Part shown: piece after piece, positions 33,809 to 45,726 of the stretch
How positions within the stretch are numbered: the first letter of the stretch is position 1
Layout: each line of letters begins with the position of its first letter
NCBI GenBank assembly: GCA_930367215.1
Contig: OV884060.1
Span: 11,984,001-12,048,000 of the forward strand
Reading direction: 5' to 3'
Source: Pollenia angustigena
Lineage: Eukaryota > Arthropoda > Insecta > Diptera > Polleniidae
DNA length: 64,000 nt
Made by a program: the position numbers and the translations under genes
The notes under the pieces: generated by a model
Told to the model about the DNA's origin: nothing
What the model saw: only the letters and a program-made list of their open reading frames with translations
Databases searched by the model: none

Positions 33809-35138
33809 TGGGCATTTCCATTTTGACGTGTCGTGATATTTGAACCACAAAATGTGAAAAAATTAAATGAAGAAGTCAAATTTGTAAAAAGGGTTTTTAC
33901 AAATTTACAAAGTACTGAAGTAGCACTATATTCAGAAAAAAAGTTACTGCAATCGCCTCTAAGGATTTGAAAAAACGGAAGTGGATTTTGACTTGCATTA
34001 CAAAACTGAATAAGACGGCGAATTGAGCAAGACGTTTTGTATAAAACCTTTTTTAGTAAACTTTGGACTTATATAGATTTATTTTTCAAGCTATTAAATT
34101 TAAAAATCTCGTTTTAAGGTACATAAGGGCATTTTCAGCGAAAAGTCTTCTTTTTTTAATGTAACGCCAGAATGCAAATAAGGTTGTATTTTAGGACCAT
34201 GTTGTTTCACGTTATCCCTTTTGTTACTTAATGTAGAGCTAGTTGAGCTTCACACCAAAATATAAAAAAGTAAACTATGCATATGGACATTTCCCCAGAA
34301 TGGTCTACCAGGACGAAAAAATAAAATGTTGGTTATCATCGTCTTTTATTGTTTCTTATTAGAAAAAAGGCTATGTTCTTATAAAAGAATGGTTTCCTAG
34401 CATATCTGAGCTGTTTTACTTGAGGAAATTGGTCTGGAAACTGGAAAATTTTATAATTTCCTGTATTTTCTACTTCTAAAGACATTTTTATACACTTATT
34501 TTACATGCAAAAAATATGTTATGTTTACACTCTTTCTTCATAATCTCTCCATTACAGTCAATTGTAAAAGTAGTATTAAGTTTTTTTCGTTAAGGAAATT
34601 TGAAGACATTTATTGTAAAATGCATGGTGATAATAATAAAAAAAAACACATGGAAAAATCGAACGTTCGCGATCCGTACGTTCGCGACCGGTACATAAGC
34701 CAACTAAACAAAAACCAAGAGAGATATTTTATTTTGTAAATACTGGATGGAGACCTACATTAATAACTTTTAAAATAAATTAATCACTTTTGAAAATTCC
34801 GTTTCATTACGCAGATTTTTAAATTTCACTACTGTCAGCCGAAGTTGACTTCTATTTTGAGTACGTTCGTGACCACACGTTTATAACTCTTATTATGAAA
34901 ACTTAAACACGATGAAATCCAACTTTTGTACTAAACATAGAGCTACCCAAATGCTATCGAATCGCAAAAAAAAAAATGCTAGGAAAAGTTTTGTTTTTCT
35001 ATATTATTTGTACATCAAAAGCGTACGAACGTACGTTCGTGACCCCAGGAAATGCTAATACAACAATTTTTTGAGAAAGAATTTAAATTATTTCTGGCGT
35101 TACGTTACAAAAAGTAGTTTTTTCGCTGGAACTGCCCA
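33809..35138. mobile_element. TIR element with internal ACGTTCGYGACC repeats
   Basis: The left end TGGGCATTTCCATTTTGACG and right complementary end TGGGCAGTTCCAGCGAAAAA belong to the same family as 19825. Two extra left-type ends lie at about 34128 (GGGCATTTTCAGCG) and 34286 (GGACATTTCCCCAG), so it may be several insertions in one direction. Four copies of ACGTTCG[C/T]GA[C/T]C lie at 34663, 34678, 34863 and 35033. No transposase is seen. Confidence 0.5.
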
Positions 35139-35539
35139 CATAAAGGTACATTTTAAAAACTTTAATCTCATTTTACTAAATCCGATTTTTTTTTTTTTGA
35201 GATGCGACTATGTTAAAATATAGGAACGATATTTTCTGGGAGCCGATAGGGGTGGGTATTTCAAAGTTGTGAGAATTAAATGATCTCAATTTCTTTTGTA
35301 CTCAAGCGAAAAAAGCTTTTAAACATATGTTTTGTATCGTTTTTACAAGCGAGTGTTTGTTTTTATGTGTATTTTAGTAATTTTTGTTTTCATTCAATAA
35401 ATTTATTTATTTTCTGTTATGATGTTATATATGAGATCATTTTTAATGTATGGCTAATGAAACAAATTTTTTTTATGGAATACTGGGTGGGTATAGGAAT
35501 TAATGATAAAACAAAAACAATTTATTAACTTCGTTATAT

Positions 35540-36340
35540 GATAAAAAAAAATATAACGCCCATTGCTTTGACCACTTTCTTTGGCCAAAACTATTTAAGG
35601 GCGAAGTTGTTTACCGATTCCTAAGAAACTTTGTGGAAACTTTTCTGTGGCAATATACAATGACGAGAAAAGTGGGCAATGCCTCCTTCAATCAATGCAA
35701 ATATTCTTTTAAGCTACTTTAGCTTAATCGAATCTTATGAAACTTGGCACACTCATTAATTCCGCTATAAATGCAATATTATGATAAGAAAAATGGGCAG
35801 TGCCACACCCTTTCAATGTTAGTATTTTTTTTAAGCTGCTCCTACTTAGCCGAATCTTATGAAATTTGGAAAACACATTCGGCTCCGATGTAAATGTAAT
35901 ATAATGACAAGAAAAGTAGGCAGCGCCAAGACTATATAAAGGAATGCTTTCTTTTTATGTATTACTCCTTAGCCAAATCCTTAAAAATGTTGATGCTCAC
36001 TTCTCCGATCCCGCCCTATTTAGTCGATTATTGTGTATTGACAACCAAGATGCTTGTACCCTATTTGGAATCTTTGGATCTTGCCGTTCTCCAGATGTAT
36101 GAGAAAATATAAATAAATGAAATAGGGCAACAACAAGGGACTTATGGGTTAAATTAGAGGCAGCCGTCGTTTTTTGCTCATATCTTAGTAATTTATGGAC
36201 GGATTTGGCTAAATTTCAATAGTAGACTTAAACGGAGTACACGTGAAACAAATATAGAAAAACCTAGTCCCCGTCACTTCTGTGATCTTCGGAAAACCCA
36301 TTTCAACATTCACACAGACGGATGGACATCGTTAAATAAA
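35540..36340 (-). mobile_element. mini-me-like element, minus orientation
   Basis: On the minus strand the GTCY tract (GTCCATCCGTCTGTGTG, complement of 36313-36329) is followed by a block matching 2270-2350 of the element at 1290, including GACGGCTGCCTCTAATTTAA. Then come repeated units with GCATCTTGGTTGTC and GGAGAAGTG. A second unit type (AAAAGTGGGCAGTGCC) is repeated three times at 35670-35930. The ends are approximate. Confidence 0.6.
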
Positions 36341-37320
36341 CTTTGAGTTACAGAAAGAGAAGTGTCGCTTATTACTGATTTTGAGGGCCTGGCACTGCAC
36401 CAAGAATGCACCGATTTTCCTGAAACCTTCCACATTTTTTTTTGCTTTAATCTCAGAAACAAAAAAATTTGTGGGTGAGACTTTAACATTTCCAACTTTA
36501 AATTTAAAAATCATTCTTTTTTGCATGCAAATGTCATTTTGCATGGCGCTTACGATGTTTTCGAAATGGCTTGATTTTTGTTCATACAAAATTATCAAGA
36601 TCAGAATGCAAATGTTATTTTGCACAATAAAAACCAAAAAAGTCAATTGCGAAAAATTGGCGGAAAAAAAAGAAGAAACGCGGCGATATTCATTTTTGTT
36701 AGAAGTTTTAAATAAATTTATTAAAATTTTCGCAGAAATTTTTTTTGCTTACAATTATTTTGATGAAAATAAAAATAATGATTGATGCAAAATTTTTAAA
36801 GAAATTTTTTTTAAAAAAAATTCTTGATGTCAAATGTTTGTGAGATCATTTATTTAAAATTTTTTTTGTTGCAATATTTCTATTGAAACTTTTTTTTTGC
36901 TAAAAATTTAAATTTATTAAATTTTTTTTGGAAAATAATTTTGATGAAAATTGTTTGTTTTTGCGGAAAATTTTTTTAGTAGACATGTTTAATTTTTTAT
37001 GAACATATGTGTGCAAAACCCCTATTGATAAAATATTTCTGGTGAAGTTTTTTTTTAATGTGAAAAAATTAATCTAAGGAAGCGCTCGCTCTTAATCCTG
37101 TAAACTAAGAAAGTCTTATGTAGTGTTTGTAAATAACAGGAAAGTGAAAAAAATTATTGCTTTTCATATAAATTTGACTACACAATCACTTGCCTGACAT
37201 TTGGAAACAGCACATTAGTATATATATACATTTTTGTTTGAAATTTTTTTTTTTTGAAACAAATTTGTTGACTTTGAAACAAAAAATTTAAGAAACATTT
37301 TTTGAAGCAAAAAGTTTAAG
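36341..37320. other. AT-rich stretch, nothing recognised
   Basis: Long T and A runs. The open frame at 36381-36785 is rich in Phe/Lys/Ile and has no known motif, and I do not call it a gene. Confidence 0.4.
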
Positions 37321-37321
37321 A

Positions 37322-37610
37322 GGGAGTTTACACGGAGTCTTTTCCGACAAGTCTGCTTTTGACATTCTCTTTTGAACATGCTTCCTAAAACCTATTGCCT
37401 TTTCACGATGTCTTTCCAAACATGTCTGTTTTCATGTATAATAGTTTAATATACATATACATACAAATTAAAAACATGGAAATTCATATAAAAAAACATG
37501 AAAACTCATTTCATGCCTATTTGGCAACCCCTCTTTCTCCTCTACCCCGATCGTCTACAAACAAAACAAACGTGTTTGTTAGACATGTCTGAAAAGTCTC
37601 CGTGTAAACT
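37322..37610. mobile_element. TIR MITE, family TTTACACGG, copy 2
   Basis: The reverse complement aligns end to end with the element at 10089-10376, including the CGATCGGGGTAGAGGAGAAA interior and CAGACATGTCT ends. Both copies are preceded on the plus strand by AAGAGGGAG, which may be part of the terminus. Confidence 0.7.
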
Positions 37611-37778
37611 ACCTGTAATATTTTGTTCAACAGAAATTTAATCGAAATAATCTTCTAAAACTCAAAACACTTTTCCTTTATACATAAATATTTTTGATTG
37701 AACTAATTCCAAATTTCGTTGCAATTAAACATTTTTTTCATCAATATTATTTTGTATTAAACAATTTATAAGCAAGAT

Positions 37779-38639
37779 CAGGGCTGTCAGATATGGCGAT
37801 TTCTCGCCAAACGTGGCGATTTTGAAACGTGTTTGGCGATGGGATTTTCCATTTGGCGACTGGCGACTTTTATGGCGATTTCTGGCATAGCTGGCGATTA
37901 TCTTGGCAATTTTTACCATTTATATTATTTCGTCGATTTTGTTTAATAGCTTGTCATTTTTGTTATCATTACTAACATAAAAAAGACTTGCAACTTTTTT
38001 TCATATGATTTTTGTTTTGTTATCATATTAAGGCCCGTTTTCACAACTTACCGATAGCTAAAGTTAGGATTTTATCGTCCGTATAAAAAGTATTCCATTA
38101 TTACAACTTAACTTTTACCTACCAGGCATTAATTTACTTTATCGCTCACTTTAGGTTAAAGTAAAGTTTTAATAATAAAACATTTTTTATAAGGGCGGTT
38201 AAAGTCTACTTTTAGCTATCGGTAAGATGAGAAAACGGGCCTAAGTTAATTTTATATTAAGTCACTATTTAATTCAAATATGTATGTAGTATGTATGCAG
38301 GTCAAAACATCAGTAATAAAATCGGTGAGGCTGAAGTGTATGTTCTTATAGACTTGTGTACATAATTTAAGTTTTTTAACTGAATACATTTATGATCTCC
38401 ATTTTATGTTATTTAGAAAAAAATTACAGAATAAACACAAAATTTACTTTCGGCGACTTTTTTTTAATTTTCTCAGTTTTTGGCGATTTTTGACTGAAAT
38501 ATTATACCAGCGTTTTTTGTAAGAAAAATTTAATTAAAAAAAAAATTTACAAAAACTGAACTAAGTTGACGTTTGGCGATTTTTGGCGATTTCTGACATC
38601 CGGTTTGGCGATGGAGCTCAAAAAAATCTGACAGCCCTG
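37779..38639. mobile_element. hAT non-autonomous element with perfect TSD
   Basis: The ends CAGGGCTGTCAGAT and ATCTGACAGCCCTG are flanked by an exact 8-bp duplication AGCAAGAT (37771-37778 and 38640-38647). Both subterminal regions hold many TGGCGA motifs in one orientation, about eight on the left and six on the right. A Harbinger-like MITE is inserted at 38032. No transposase is present. Confidence 0.85.
38032..38241. mobile_element. 210-bp Harbinger-like MITE nested in hAT
   Basis: The ends GGCCCGTTTTCACAACTTAC and the complement of GGCCCGTTTTCTCATCTTAC continue through CGATAGCTAAA. A TAA duplication flanks it (38029-38031 and 38242-38244). Its position inside the hAT shows it arrived later. 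Confidence 0.8.
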
Positions 38640-38933
38640 AGCAAGATACATTTTAATAATTTTATAACGCTGTAGTGTATGTATGCATTTCTCTTTTTCT
38701 CACTTCCTCAATGAATACTTCTTCTTACATTTTCAGTTTTTTTTAAAACACTTTATTTACTAAGCAAATATAAATTTTTCTAAAGTTAACAAACAAATAT
38801 TTAAACAAATTCTTTGTTTTTAATTAAGTTAAAGAAACTTTTCCATTCAAAAAAACATTTTTTAAATACTTAAGAATACGGGGAATACGGGAGTATTTTT
38901 TGTGACAGTGATGCAATTATAACAAATTTTTTT

Positions 38934-39731
38934 TATACCCTCCACCCGAATTAGTTGTGGAGAGGGTATATTAAGTTTGTCATTCCGTGTGAAACTTTTT
39001 TATTATTCATCTCAGACCCCATAAAGTATATATATTCTGGGTCCTTGAGTAATTCTAAGTCGATTTAGCCATGTCCGCCTGTCTGTCCGTCTGTCTGTCC
39101 GTCTGTTGAAGACACGCCCACCCTCGAACAACTCAAAAGAAATGAACAAACTTGGTGCCAAATTGCTTGTAGTTATCCTAAGCAGTTTGGGATTGAAATC
39201 CAGCAAAATCGGTTCAGTAGGACCAGAGCTATGAATCAAAATATGTAACCAACACCTAAAAAAATTGATAATTTTGTTACAAAAAATAACATAAATGCTG
39301 GAACAAGGCACGGAATGAGATAAGATTTTGCAAATATTATTTGACTGGAAATCACGCTGTTAAATTTCGTGAAGATCCGTCCATAATTTACCCTAAGCCC
39401 CATATAAACCCTACTCCCGGAAAACAGTTTAGTACGCCTAAAAACGTAAAAAATAATGCAATCATAACAAATTTTGGCTCGTCACAGTTTTATAGGACTA
39501 GAAATGACGCTGTGAAATTTCGTGATGATCGCTCCATAACTTACCCTAGGCTCCATATAAACCCTACTACCGGAAAACAGTTTAGTCGCCTAAAACCATA
39601 ATTAATAACAAATCGTCACAGTTTAAGATAATAATAACATCATACAAATATTACTCCTTAAACATTCGAACTGTCGGTGGAGGGTATCAAAAAATCGGCA
39701 CAGCCGAATATAGCACTCTAACTTGTTTTTT
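38934..39731 (+). mobile_element. mini-me/DINE-like element, complete copy
   Basis: Begins TATACCCTCCACC, followed by AAGTTTGTCATTCCG, a TA-rich tract, ATTCTGGGTCCTTGAG and a (GTCY)n tract at 39077-39105. Two units of about 152 bp follow (39350-39600) with GAAGATCCGTCCATAATTTA and CCCATATAAACCCTACT. It ends with GGTGGAGGGTATC (the inverse of the start), hairpin CGGC-ACA-GCCG at 39696-39706, and CTCTAACTTGTTT. Confidence 0.75.
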
Positions 39732-39845
39732 AATTATTTTAATACAAATAAGTATAAAGATATAAAATAAAAATAATTTTTTGACAAAAAGTTGTCATGA
39801 ATCTCTTACTAATATGTTCAATCATTTATCTCATTTCATTTTGTC

Positions 39846-41434
39846 TCAAATTTTTTCCACTCTCAAATAAATTCCCTTCTCTGAGGACAGCATAAAGCTT
39901 TTCTTGTCAAAAGTCAAAGGTATCTGCGTCTCATTACAAACAGCAAACTTAAAATTTCTCAGTAGCATTGCTAAACCAATAACGGCTTGCATTTTGCCAA
40001 ACCGCAGACCAATACAGTTACGAGGTCCTTCACCAAAAGGCAAATAAACACAAGGCTCCCTTTGCGCCACTGCGTCCTCCGCAAAGTGATCTGGATTGAA
40101 TTCTTCAGGACTCGGATAATAGTCAGAATCACGGTGTATGGCACAGGCTGGTATTGTAACGTTCATGCCTTTTTTAATAACGAATTTTTCATGACCCGGT
40201 ACAGCATAGTCACTTAACGCAATGCGGCTAATAATGGGTAGAACGGTGTACAGTCTAAGGGTTTCTAATAGAAAAAAAGTCTCTTTATGTTTTTCATCTT
40301 TTGGGTATTTTAAGCACTTTCATCAATCTTACCTGCTAAAATTTGGCTTAAAAACTTCATGTCCTTCATACTGTCGTAGGTTAATTTCTGTTGATAGTTT
40401 TCCAAAACCTCATCGATTTCCTGGCGAGCTTTTTCTTGTATTTCAGGATGCCTAGCCAATTCATATAGGGCAAATGACATAGTTGTTGACGAAGTCTCAA
40501 AGCCACCATTAAAGAATACAAATGCCTGGGCAGCTATTTGATTTAAAGTTAAATTTGTCAGCTCTTCACCATATTCAGCTTGCATCAGTTTATTGTTCTT
40601 CAAATCAATTAAAGTGTCCATTAAATCATTTCTGCGTACACTATTCTTTTCTCGATAGTCCACCGTTTGTTTAACCAAATTTATATAGAATTTCTCTATG
40701 TCATCGGGTATCTGTTTCATATGCAATTTACGAGCCAGTTCGGGAAAGTTTTGCATTAAGCCAGTTACCAGTGGACCATGCCTTTGTTCCTTAACAGCTC
40801 TTTTGCCCATTATACGGAATTCGGTATTCGGTTCTTTAAGGCTATTGCAGTCAATGCCAAAGGCACATGTTCCTATAACATCGGTCGTAAAACGAGCCGC
40901 TAACTCCTTGATTTCTACGATATTATTCCTTTCCTTTAATTCTTGGTCCATGACCCTAATAAATTCCTCCCCTATATTTAGGATAAAAGGAAACATATGT
41001 TTCATTTTCCCCGAAGTAAAAGTAGGAGATAATTTATTTCTCATATTTTTCCACTTAAGGCCATCCAATAGAAATAGCTGCCCTGTTAAGGGATCATCTT
41101 CCTCGTTGTGATAAAAACCACGATCGGCAAAGTTGGAAAATTTGTTTATTAATATCTGCTGTATTAATTTGGGATCCAATAAAAACACCGTAGGCTTGGA
41201 AGCGAAATAGAAGCCCACAAATGGTCCTTGACCCTTAAACTTCTTATAGTAATCATGAACCATGTCATTAAAGTTGATCTTGCTCATAAGATCTTTAAAA
41301 TTACCCATTAACCAATGGGGCTTCTCACAAGGTATTCCAAGTTCAGACCAATAAACCAAACGTTTGTGATACCACCAAATTATATACGACAGTAGTCCAA
41401 AGACTGCTGTTAGTAATATAAGAGAAACTAGCAT
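39846..41434 (-). CDS. Cyp6a: cytochrome P450 CYP6A-type (gene 4)
   Basis: Microsomal P450 of the CYP6A detoxification group, encoded on the minus strand. Exon 1 is 41434-40333, exon 2 is 40264-39846, with a 68-nt phase-1 intron; 506 residues. The anchor starts MLVSLILLTAVFGLL. Motifs: W128xxxR132, I-helix GGFETSS (310-316), ETLRLYT, PDHF in place of PERF, and FGEGPRNCIG with Cys451. The first I-helix residue is Gly where the other intact genes have Ala; the acid-Thr pair is kept. It shares a 20-residue identical block with gene 3 and starts 1290 bp from gene 5 in divergent orientation. An initiator-like TCAGTA on the minus strand (41509-41504) would give a leader of about 73 nt. Confidence 0.93.
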
Positions 41435-41473
41435 TTCGTCTGTTTTAGTTTAAGAGCTAAATAGTGAGAAATT

Positions 41474-41524
41474 AAGCTTTGCACTTTTGGAAGTTTAAGA
41501 AGCTACTGAATTAGTTTTAAGCTT
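41474..41524 (-). promoter_or_regulatory. putative core promoter of gene 4
   Basis: On the minus strand the order is GCACAAGCTT (AAGCTT at 41519-41524), then AATTCAGTAGC (initiator-like), then a second AAGCTT at 41474-41479. The first part closely matches gene 6 (GCGCAAGCTTTTCAATTCAG). No TATA box is obvious. Confidence 0.4.
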
Positions 41525-41610
41525 GTGCGATTGATGAAGGTTTGTTAGTTGAGTATTTTTTTTTATTAAGATATCGTTTTTGCTATAAACGAATACAATT
41601 TGTATATTTG

Positions 41611-41617
41611 GCTCTCC

Positions 41618-41649
<32 letters not shown>
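41611..41649. repeat. CT microsatellite
   Basis: About 18 CT units with minor interruptions, between the divergent genes 4 and 5. Confidence 0.9.
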
Positions 41650-42724
41650 TAGTATTATGTTTGCTAATTAAAATTCATAATGTTAAACTGTTTCTATACT
41701 ATACATATATGTATGTGTTATTAATTTGATTAAAGTTCTTATCAAAAAGCTTTCTTCTCACCTGAGTTGTCATACAGCTTCATTGAATACTTGGCAACTT
41801 GCTGGAGATCTAATCGAAAAAACATTGGAGAGCTTTTATTATTTTTTTTTTTTTAAATAGATAATATTTTTCTGAATAAACATAATTGGAATGAATGACA
41901 AATTTTTCGCAATGAGTATTCGTCGTCAGAAGTGAAACACTTTGTTGTATATGAAATTACGCACTATCAGTGCGTCGGCTGAATTATATTATGTGAAATA
42001 TAATACGCAACGTATTTTTGCCGACAAGTTTGTCGTGTTTTGACAACTAACGGTAGTTTTTGTTATTATTGTTTTCGATTTGATAATATTTCGTTCTTGA
42101 TGTGACCACGTAGGTTTTTTTTACTTTTGGTTGTCGATTTAAAAACGTTTAGTTTTTGATTTGACAACTCATTTTGTCGAGAAGTGTAAATAAGGGATTC
42201 GAATATTTTTTCAAGACCCAGCTTTCTAATTTATTTAGAGATATTGTCCTGTTGGAAGCTTATTTGCTTATTGGCATAAGCCTTGCCCTTAAATTAGCTC
42301 CCAGAAAAAATCGGTAGCCATTTAATGAGGTGAACGCTTGGCTACTTATCCCTTTCGTGAACTTGTTATATGTGTACAAAAAGACTTTTCGAAACAAATT
42401 TCCCATTTTTAACGGTAAATTTTTACAAAACTAAATATTTAAAACTAAAATATTTCGCATTTAATTTTTAAAATTTTTCTAAACTTCTAATAAGCTCGTG
42501 CACGCCACTGGTAAAGATAGAAATGTCTATATTTGGTTAATGTAACTTTATACGTTAGAGGTTTCAAAGAAATTTTTGATGCTTATTTTTGCAAAAAATG
42601 ATTAGAAATGGCAACTCTCGAAAAGCTTTTCTTTATCAAATAACAAGGTGTGAAATTTATTTAATTAGTTTAGTTTGATTTTTACTTATAACAATAAACA
42701 CATACATATAAACGTCGGTAAAAT
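41650..42724. promoter_or_regulatory. shared upstream region of divergent genes 4 and 5
   Basis: No gene is seen in this spacer. AAGCTT at 42623-42628 (within GAAAAGCTTTTC) lies about 100 bp before gene 5. AAAAGCT resembles the core of the Barbie-box element reported upstream of xenobiotic-induced P450s. I cannot place a TATA box for gene 5 with confidence. Confidence 0.3.
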
Positions 42725-44325
42725 ATGTTGTCATTGTTAAGCACTTTACTGCTAAGTCTCGTCACTTTGCTGATTGTATACTTATACAACACTTACACCT
42801 ACTGGCAGAAACGCGGGATTTGTTGTGAGACCCCTTTGCCTCTTTTGGGTAATTTTAAGGGTATCGGCAAGACCCAACATTTTAAAGACATCAACCAGCG
42901 TTTATACAATAAATTTAAAAGTCAAGCTCCATTTTGCGGATATTACATGTTTCTAACTAAGGCAGCTTTGATTCTGGATTTGGATTTGGTCAAAAGTGTT
43001 TTGATAAAAGATTTTGCCAATTTCCATGATCGCGCCATATTCAATAACGTTGAAGATGATCCTTTAACGGGTCACCTGGTGACCTTGGAAGGAGAACAAT
43101 GGAGAGCTATGAGAACTAAATTGACTCCAGTGTTTACATCGGCTAGAATGAAGTATATGTTTCCTACAGTGGTAAAAGTGGGTGAACGTTTGGCTGAGGC
43201 CTTGAAAAAAGACTTACAAAGTTCTGAGGAATTGGTAGTGGAACTAAAAGATTTATGTGGCCGTTTTACGACCGATGTTATAGGAACTTGTGCGTTTGGC
43301 ATTGAATGCAATAGTTTGCAAGATCCCAATGCCGAGTTCAGGAAAAAGGGCAAATCCATATTTACGGAATCAAGACATGGTCCTTTGGTGCAGACTTTTA
43401 TGATAACAAATCCTAAACTGGCCCGTAAATTGCACATGAAATTAATTACCGATCAGGTTACCGAATTCTTTCTGAATATTGTTAGACAAACTGTAAACTA
43501 TCGTTTGGAAAACAATATTAAACGTAATGATTTTATGGATTTGATTATTGAATTAAAAGCCAAAAATGAAGAAATGAATAAAAGTTCAAAGGGAATTGAT
43601 TTGTCCCAAGGCCTGACCATAGAGCAAATGGCGGCCCAAACATTTGTATTCTTTTTGGCGGGTTTTGAAACATCTTCAACTACCATGGCATTTTGTTTAT
43701 ATGAACTGAGTAGAAATCCGGAAGTTCAAGAGAAGTTGAGGAAAGAAATATTAAAAAACATGGAAGAAACTGAAGGGGAATTGACCTATGAAGGCATGAA
43801 TAATATGAAGTATTTGGAACAAGTAATAGCAGGTGGGTTATGATATTTGAAATATTTTGTGGCGCAAAAACTTAAATTTTAATTTCTTGTAATTTTTTAG
43901 AGACCCTACGTATGTATCCTGTTTTACCCAGTTTATTACGTAAAACCAAAAATGACTATAAAGTACCCAATTCTTCTTACGTCATTCAAAATGGCACTAC
44001 CATTACCATTCCTGTGGCAGCTATACACTATGATCCTGATCTTTACGCAAATCCTTTGAAATTCGATCCTTCACGTTTCGAGCCTCAGGAAATTGAAAAA
44101 CGTCACACTTGTGCTTATTTACCATTTGGCGATGGTCCACGCAACTGCATTGGCTCTCGTTTTGGTAAAATGCAAACAAAAATTGGTTTGATTTCCTTGT
44201 TGCAACGTTATCGCTTCGAGTGTTGCTCTCAAACAGAAATTCCGTTGGCTATTGATAAAAAGAATTTCCTAATAACGGCCAAAAATGGCATACATTTAAG
44301 GGTTGTGCCTTTGGAAAATAAATAA
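42725..44325 (+). CDS. Cyp6a13-like: cytochrome P450, Cyp6a13-like (gene 5)
   Basis: The most divergent P450 in the cluster. Exons are 42725-43832 and 43901-44325, with a 68-nt phase-1 intron; 510 residues. The anchor is MLSLLSTLLLSLVTLLIVYL. Motifs: W126xxxR130, AGFETSS at 312-318, ETLRMYP from 370, FDPSRF (PERF position) and FGDGPRNCIG with Cys452. Features such as CGYYMFLTK, PSLLRKT and DPSRFEPQEIEKRH recall Drosophila Cyp6a13 as I remember it; orthology needs a tree. The linker between the RNDF segment and the I-helix is longer than in its neighbours. Head to head with gene 4 and tail to tail with gene 6. AATAAA at 44431. Substrate unknown. Confidence 0.92.
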
Positions 44326-45726
44326 TTTTTTTTTTTGTTAATTATAGGTTTTTGTTATTTTTTATCTCAATTAAGCAAAACATTAATTATCGATTTATAA
44401 AGTGTACATATGTAAATAATTATGAATTTGAATAAAAATATGGTTTGTTTTGATACTAAAATTCAAGTTGTGTGAATGTTAATTTGTGTTGGAAAAAGCT
44501 TTCATATGGGAGAAGAGAGAAATTAAGGAAAATAGAGATATTCACTGTTTATATCATGGTAAAATCCTCTACAAGGTACGCTTTGGCGCTACAACTGATT
44601 ATTTTGTTCTCTGTTTATTTCAGTGCATTTTATTGTTGTTCTGTAATAAGAATAATACACGCACTAGGGATTGACATCCCTTAAACATATCTATATTAAT
44701 GTGTCCCAAAAAAATTTTTTTTTCGCGCTCAAGTATAATTTAAAATTTTATAGAGTAAAGTATTTTTGAGATTTTTTCAGATTTTTCGGAAGTGGTTTAG
44801 AGGTCGTTCATGTCGAATTTTTGCCAATAATTTTTGAGTTTTCTTCATAACTATTTCAAAAACCCCCATTTGCTTCACTTTTAAGGAAATAATTTAAAAG
44901 AAAAATGTCCAAGCTTTATTTTGGTGGACAAACACTATACGTTTTTGCAATGCATTTGCTCAGTTAGGCACCCTATATTCAAATTTTTCGTAATTTTTCT
45001 GTAAATTTTGTAAATAACGCTTTATAACTTTTAAAATTTATATGAAAATGCAACAAACTAAGAACGCAGTTTGAAAGATCAATTTGTTTTTAGTTATTCT
45101 TTAGCTTTAGCCTAATTAAAATATTAAAAAAATTTTGTATTAAAAACCATAAATAGTTCACCAAAATAACCACAATACTAATTTTGCTTAATCTTAAAAC
45201 CCAAGCTCTTTAATATAAAGACAGCCAACAAATAAAGTTAATTTAATAGCAACAACTTTATACAACTACTTGCGGTGAACATTTATGGCAAAGCAATTTC
45301 AAGTGTTCTCCAGCAATATAATCAGCAATTATTGCTCCATTGTTATGTCATTGTTCTGCCGACGTTTTTGCTTGTAAGAAAAAAGTTAATTAAAAAAATA
45401 CTTGCTTGCATAAAAAAGTACTTAGCGCAGATGCAAAAATTATAACTACGGGTAAGAAATGGAACATATTTGCCATTTATTGTTGCAACATATTTAGAAA
45501 GGAAAACGACAACTTTTCACATTTTTGCATATATTTTTTAGAATAGAACAAAAACCCGCGTGCGCGAATGGTAGCATACATGGAACAGTTTTGTCAGAAA
45601 AGAAAACACCATAAGAATTATTTCAATAGGTTTTTTTAATGTTATCTATGAAAATTATATTACTGATCATAGCACCCTTCACCAATTCCTCCACACATAA
45701 TTTTATTTCATGATGGATGCTTACTT
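44326..45726. other. intergenic; R2 fragment at 45105-45190
   Basis: No gene. Only the 3' part of repeat R2 (TTTAGCCTAATTAAAATATT, then AACCATAAATAGTTC) is recognisable. Confidence 0.5.

Noticed and set aside
36381..36785. 134-residue open frame
   Set aside because: Low-complexity Phe/Lys/Ile composition in an AT-rich spacer, with no motif and no homologous copy in the window.
38700..39110. CRISPR-like or regulatory array suggested by repeated GTCY and TGGCGA words
   Set aside because: The words belong to a proto-microsatellite and to hAT subterminal repeats; there are no regular repeat-spacer units and the DNA is eukaryotic.
39341..39601. 86-residue frame with an internal repeat of HVNPTPGKQFS type
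   Set aside because: It follows the minisatellite units of a mini-me-like element; it has no start context and is frame-disrupted in the longer copy at 52085.
40698..41111. Open frame on the plus strand opposite gene 4
   Set aside because: It is the antisense shadow of P450 exon 1; similar shadows occur opposite genes 1, 3, 5 and 7.
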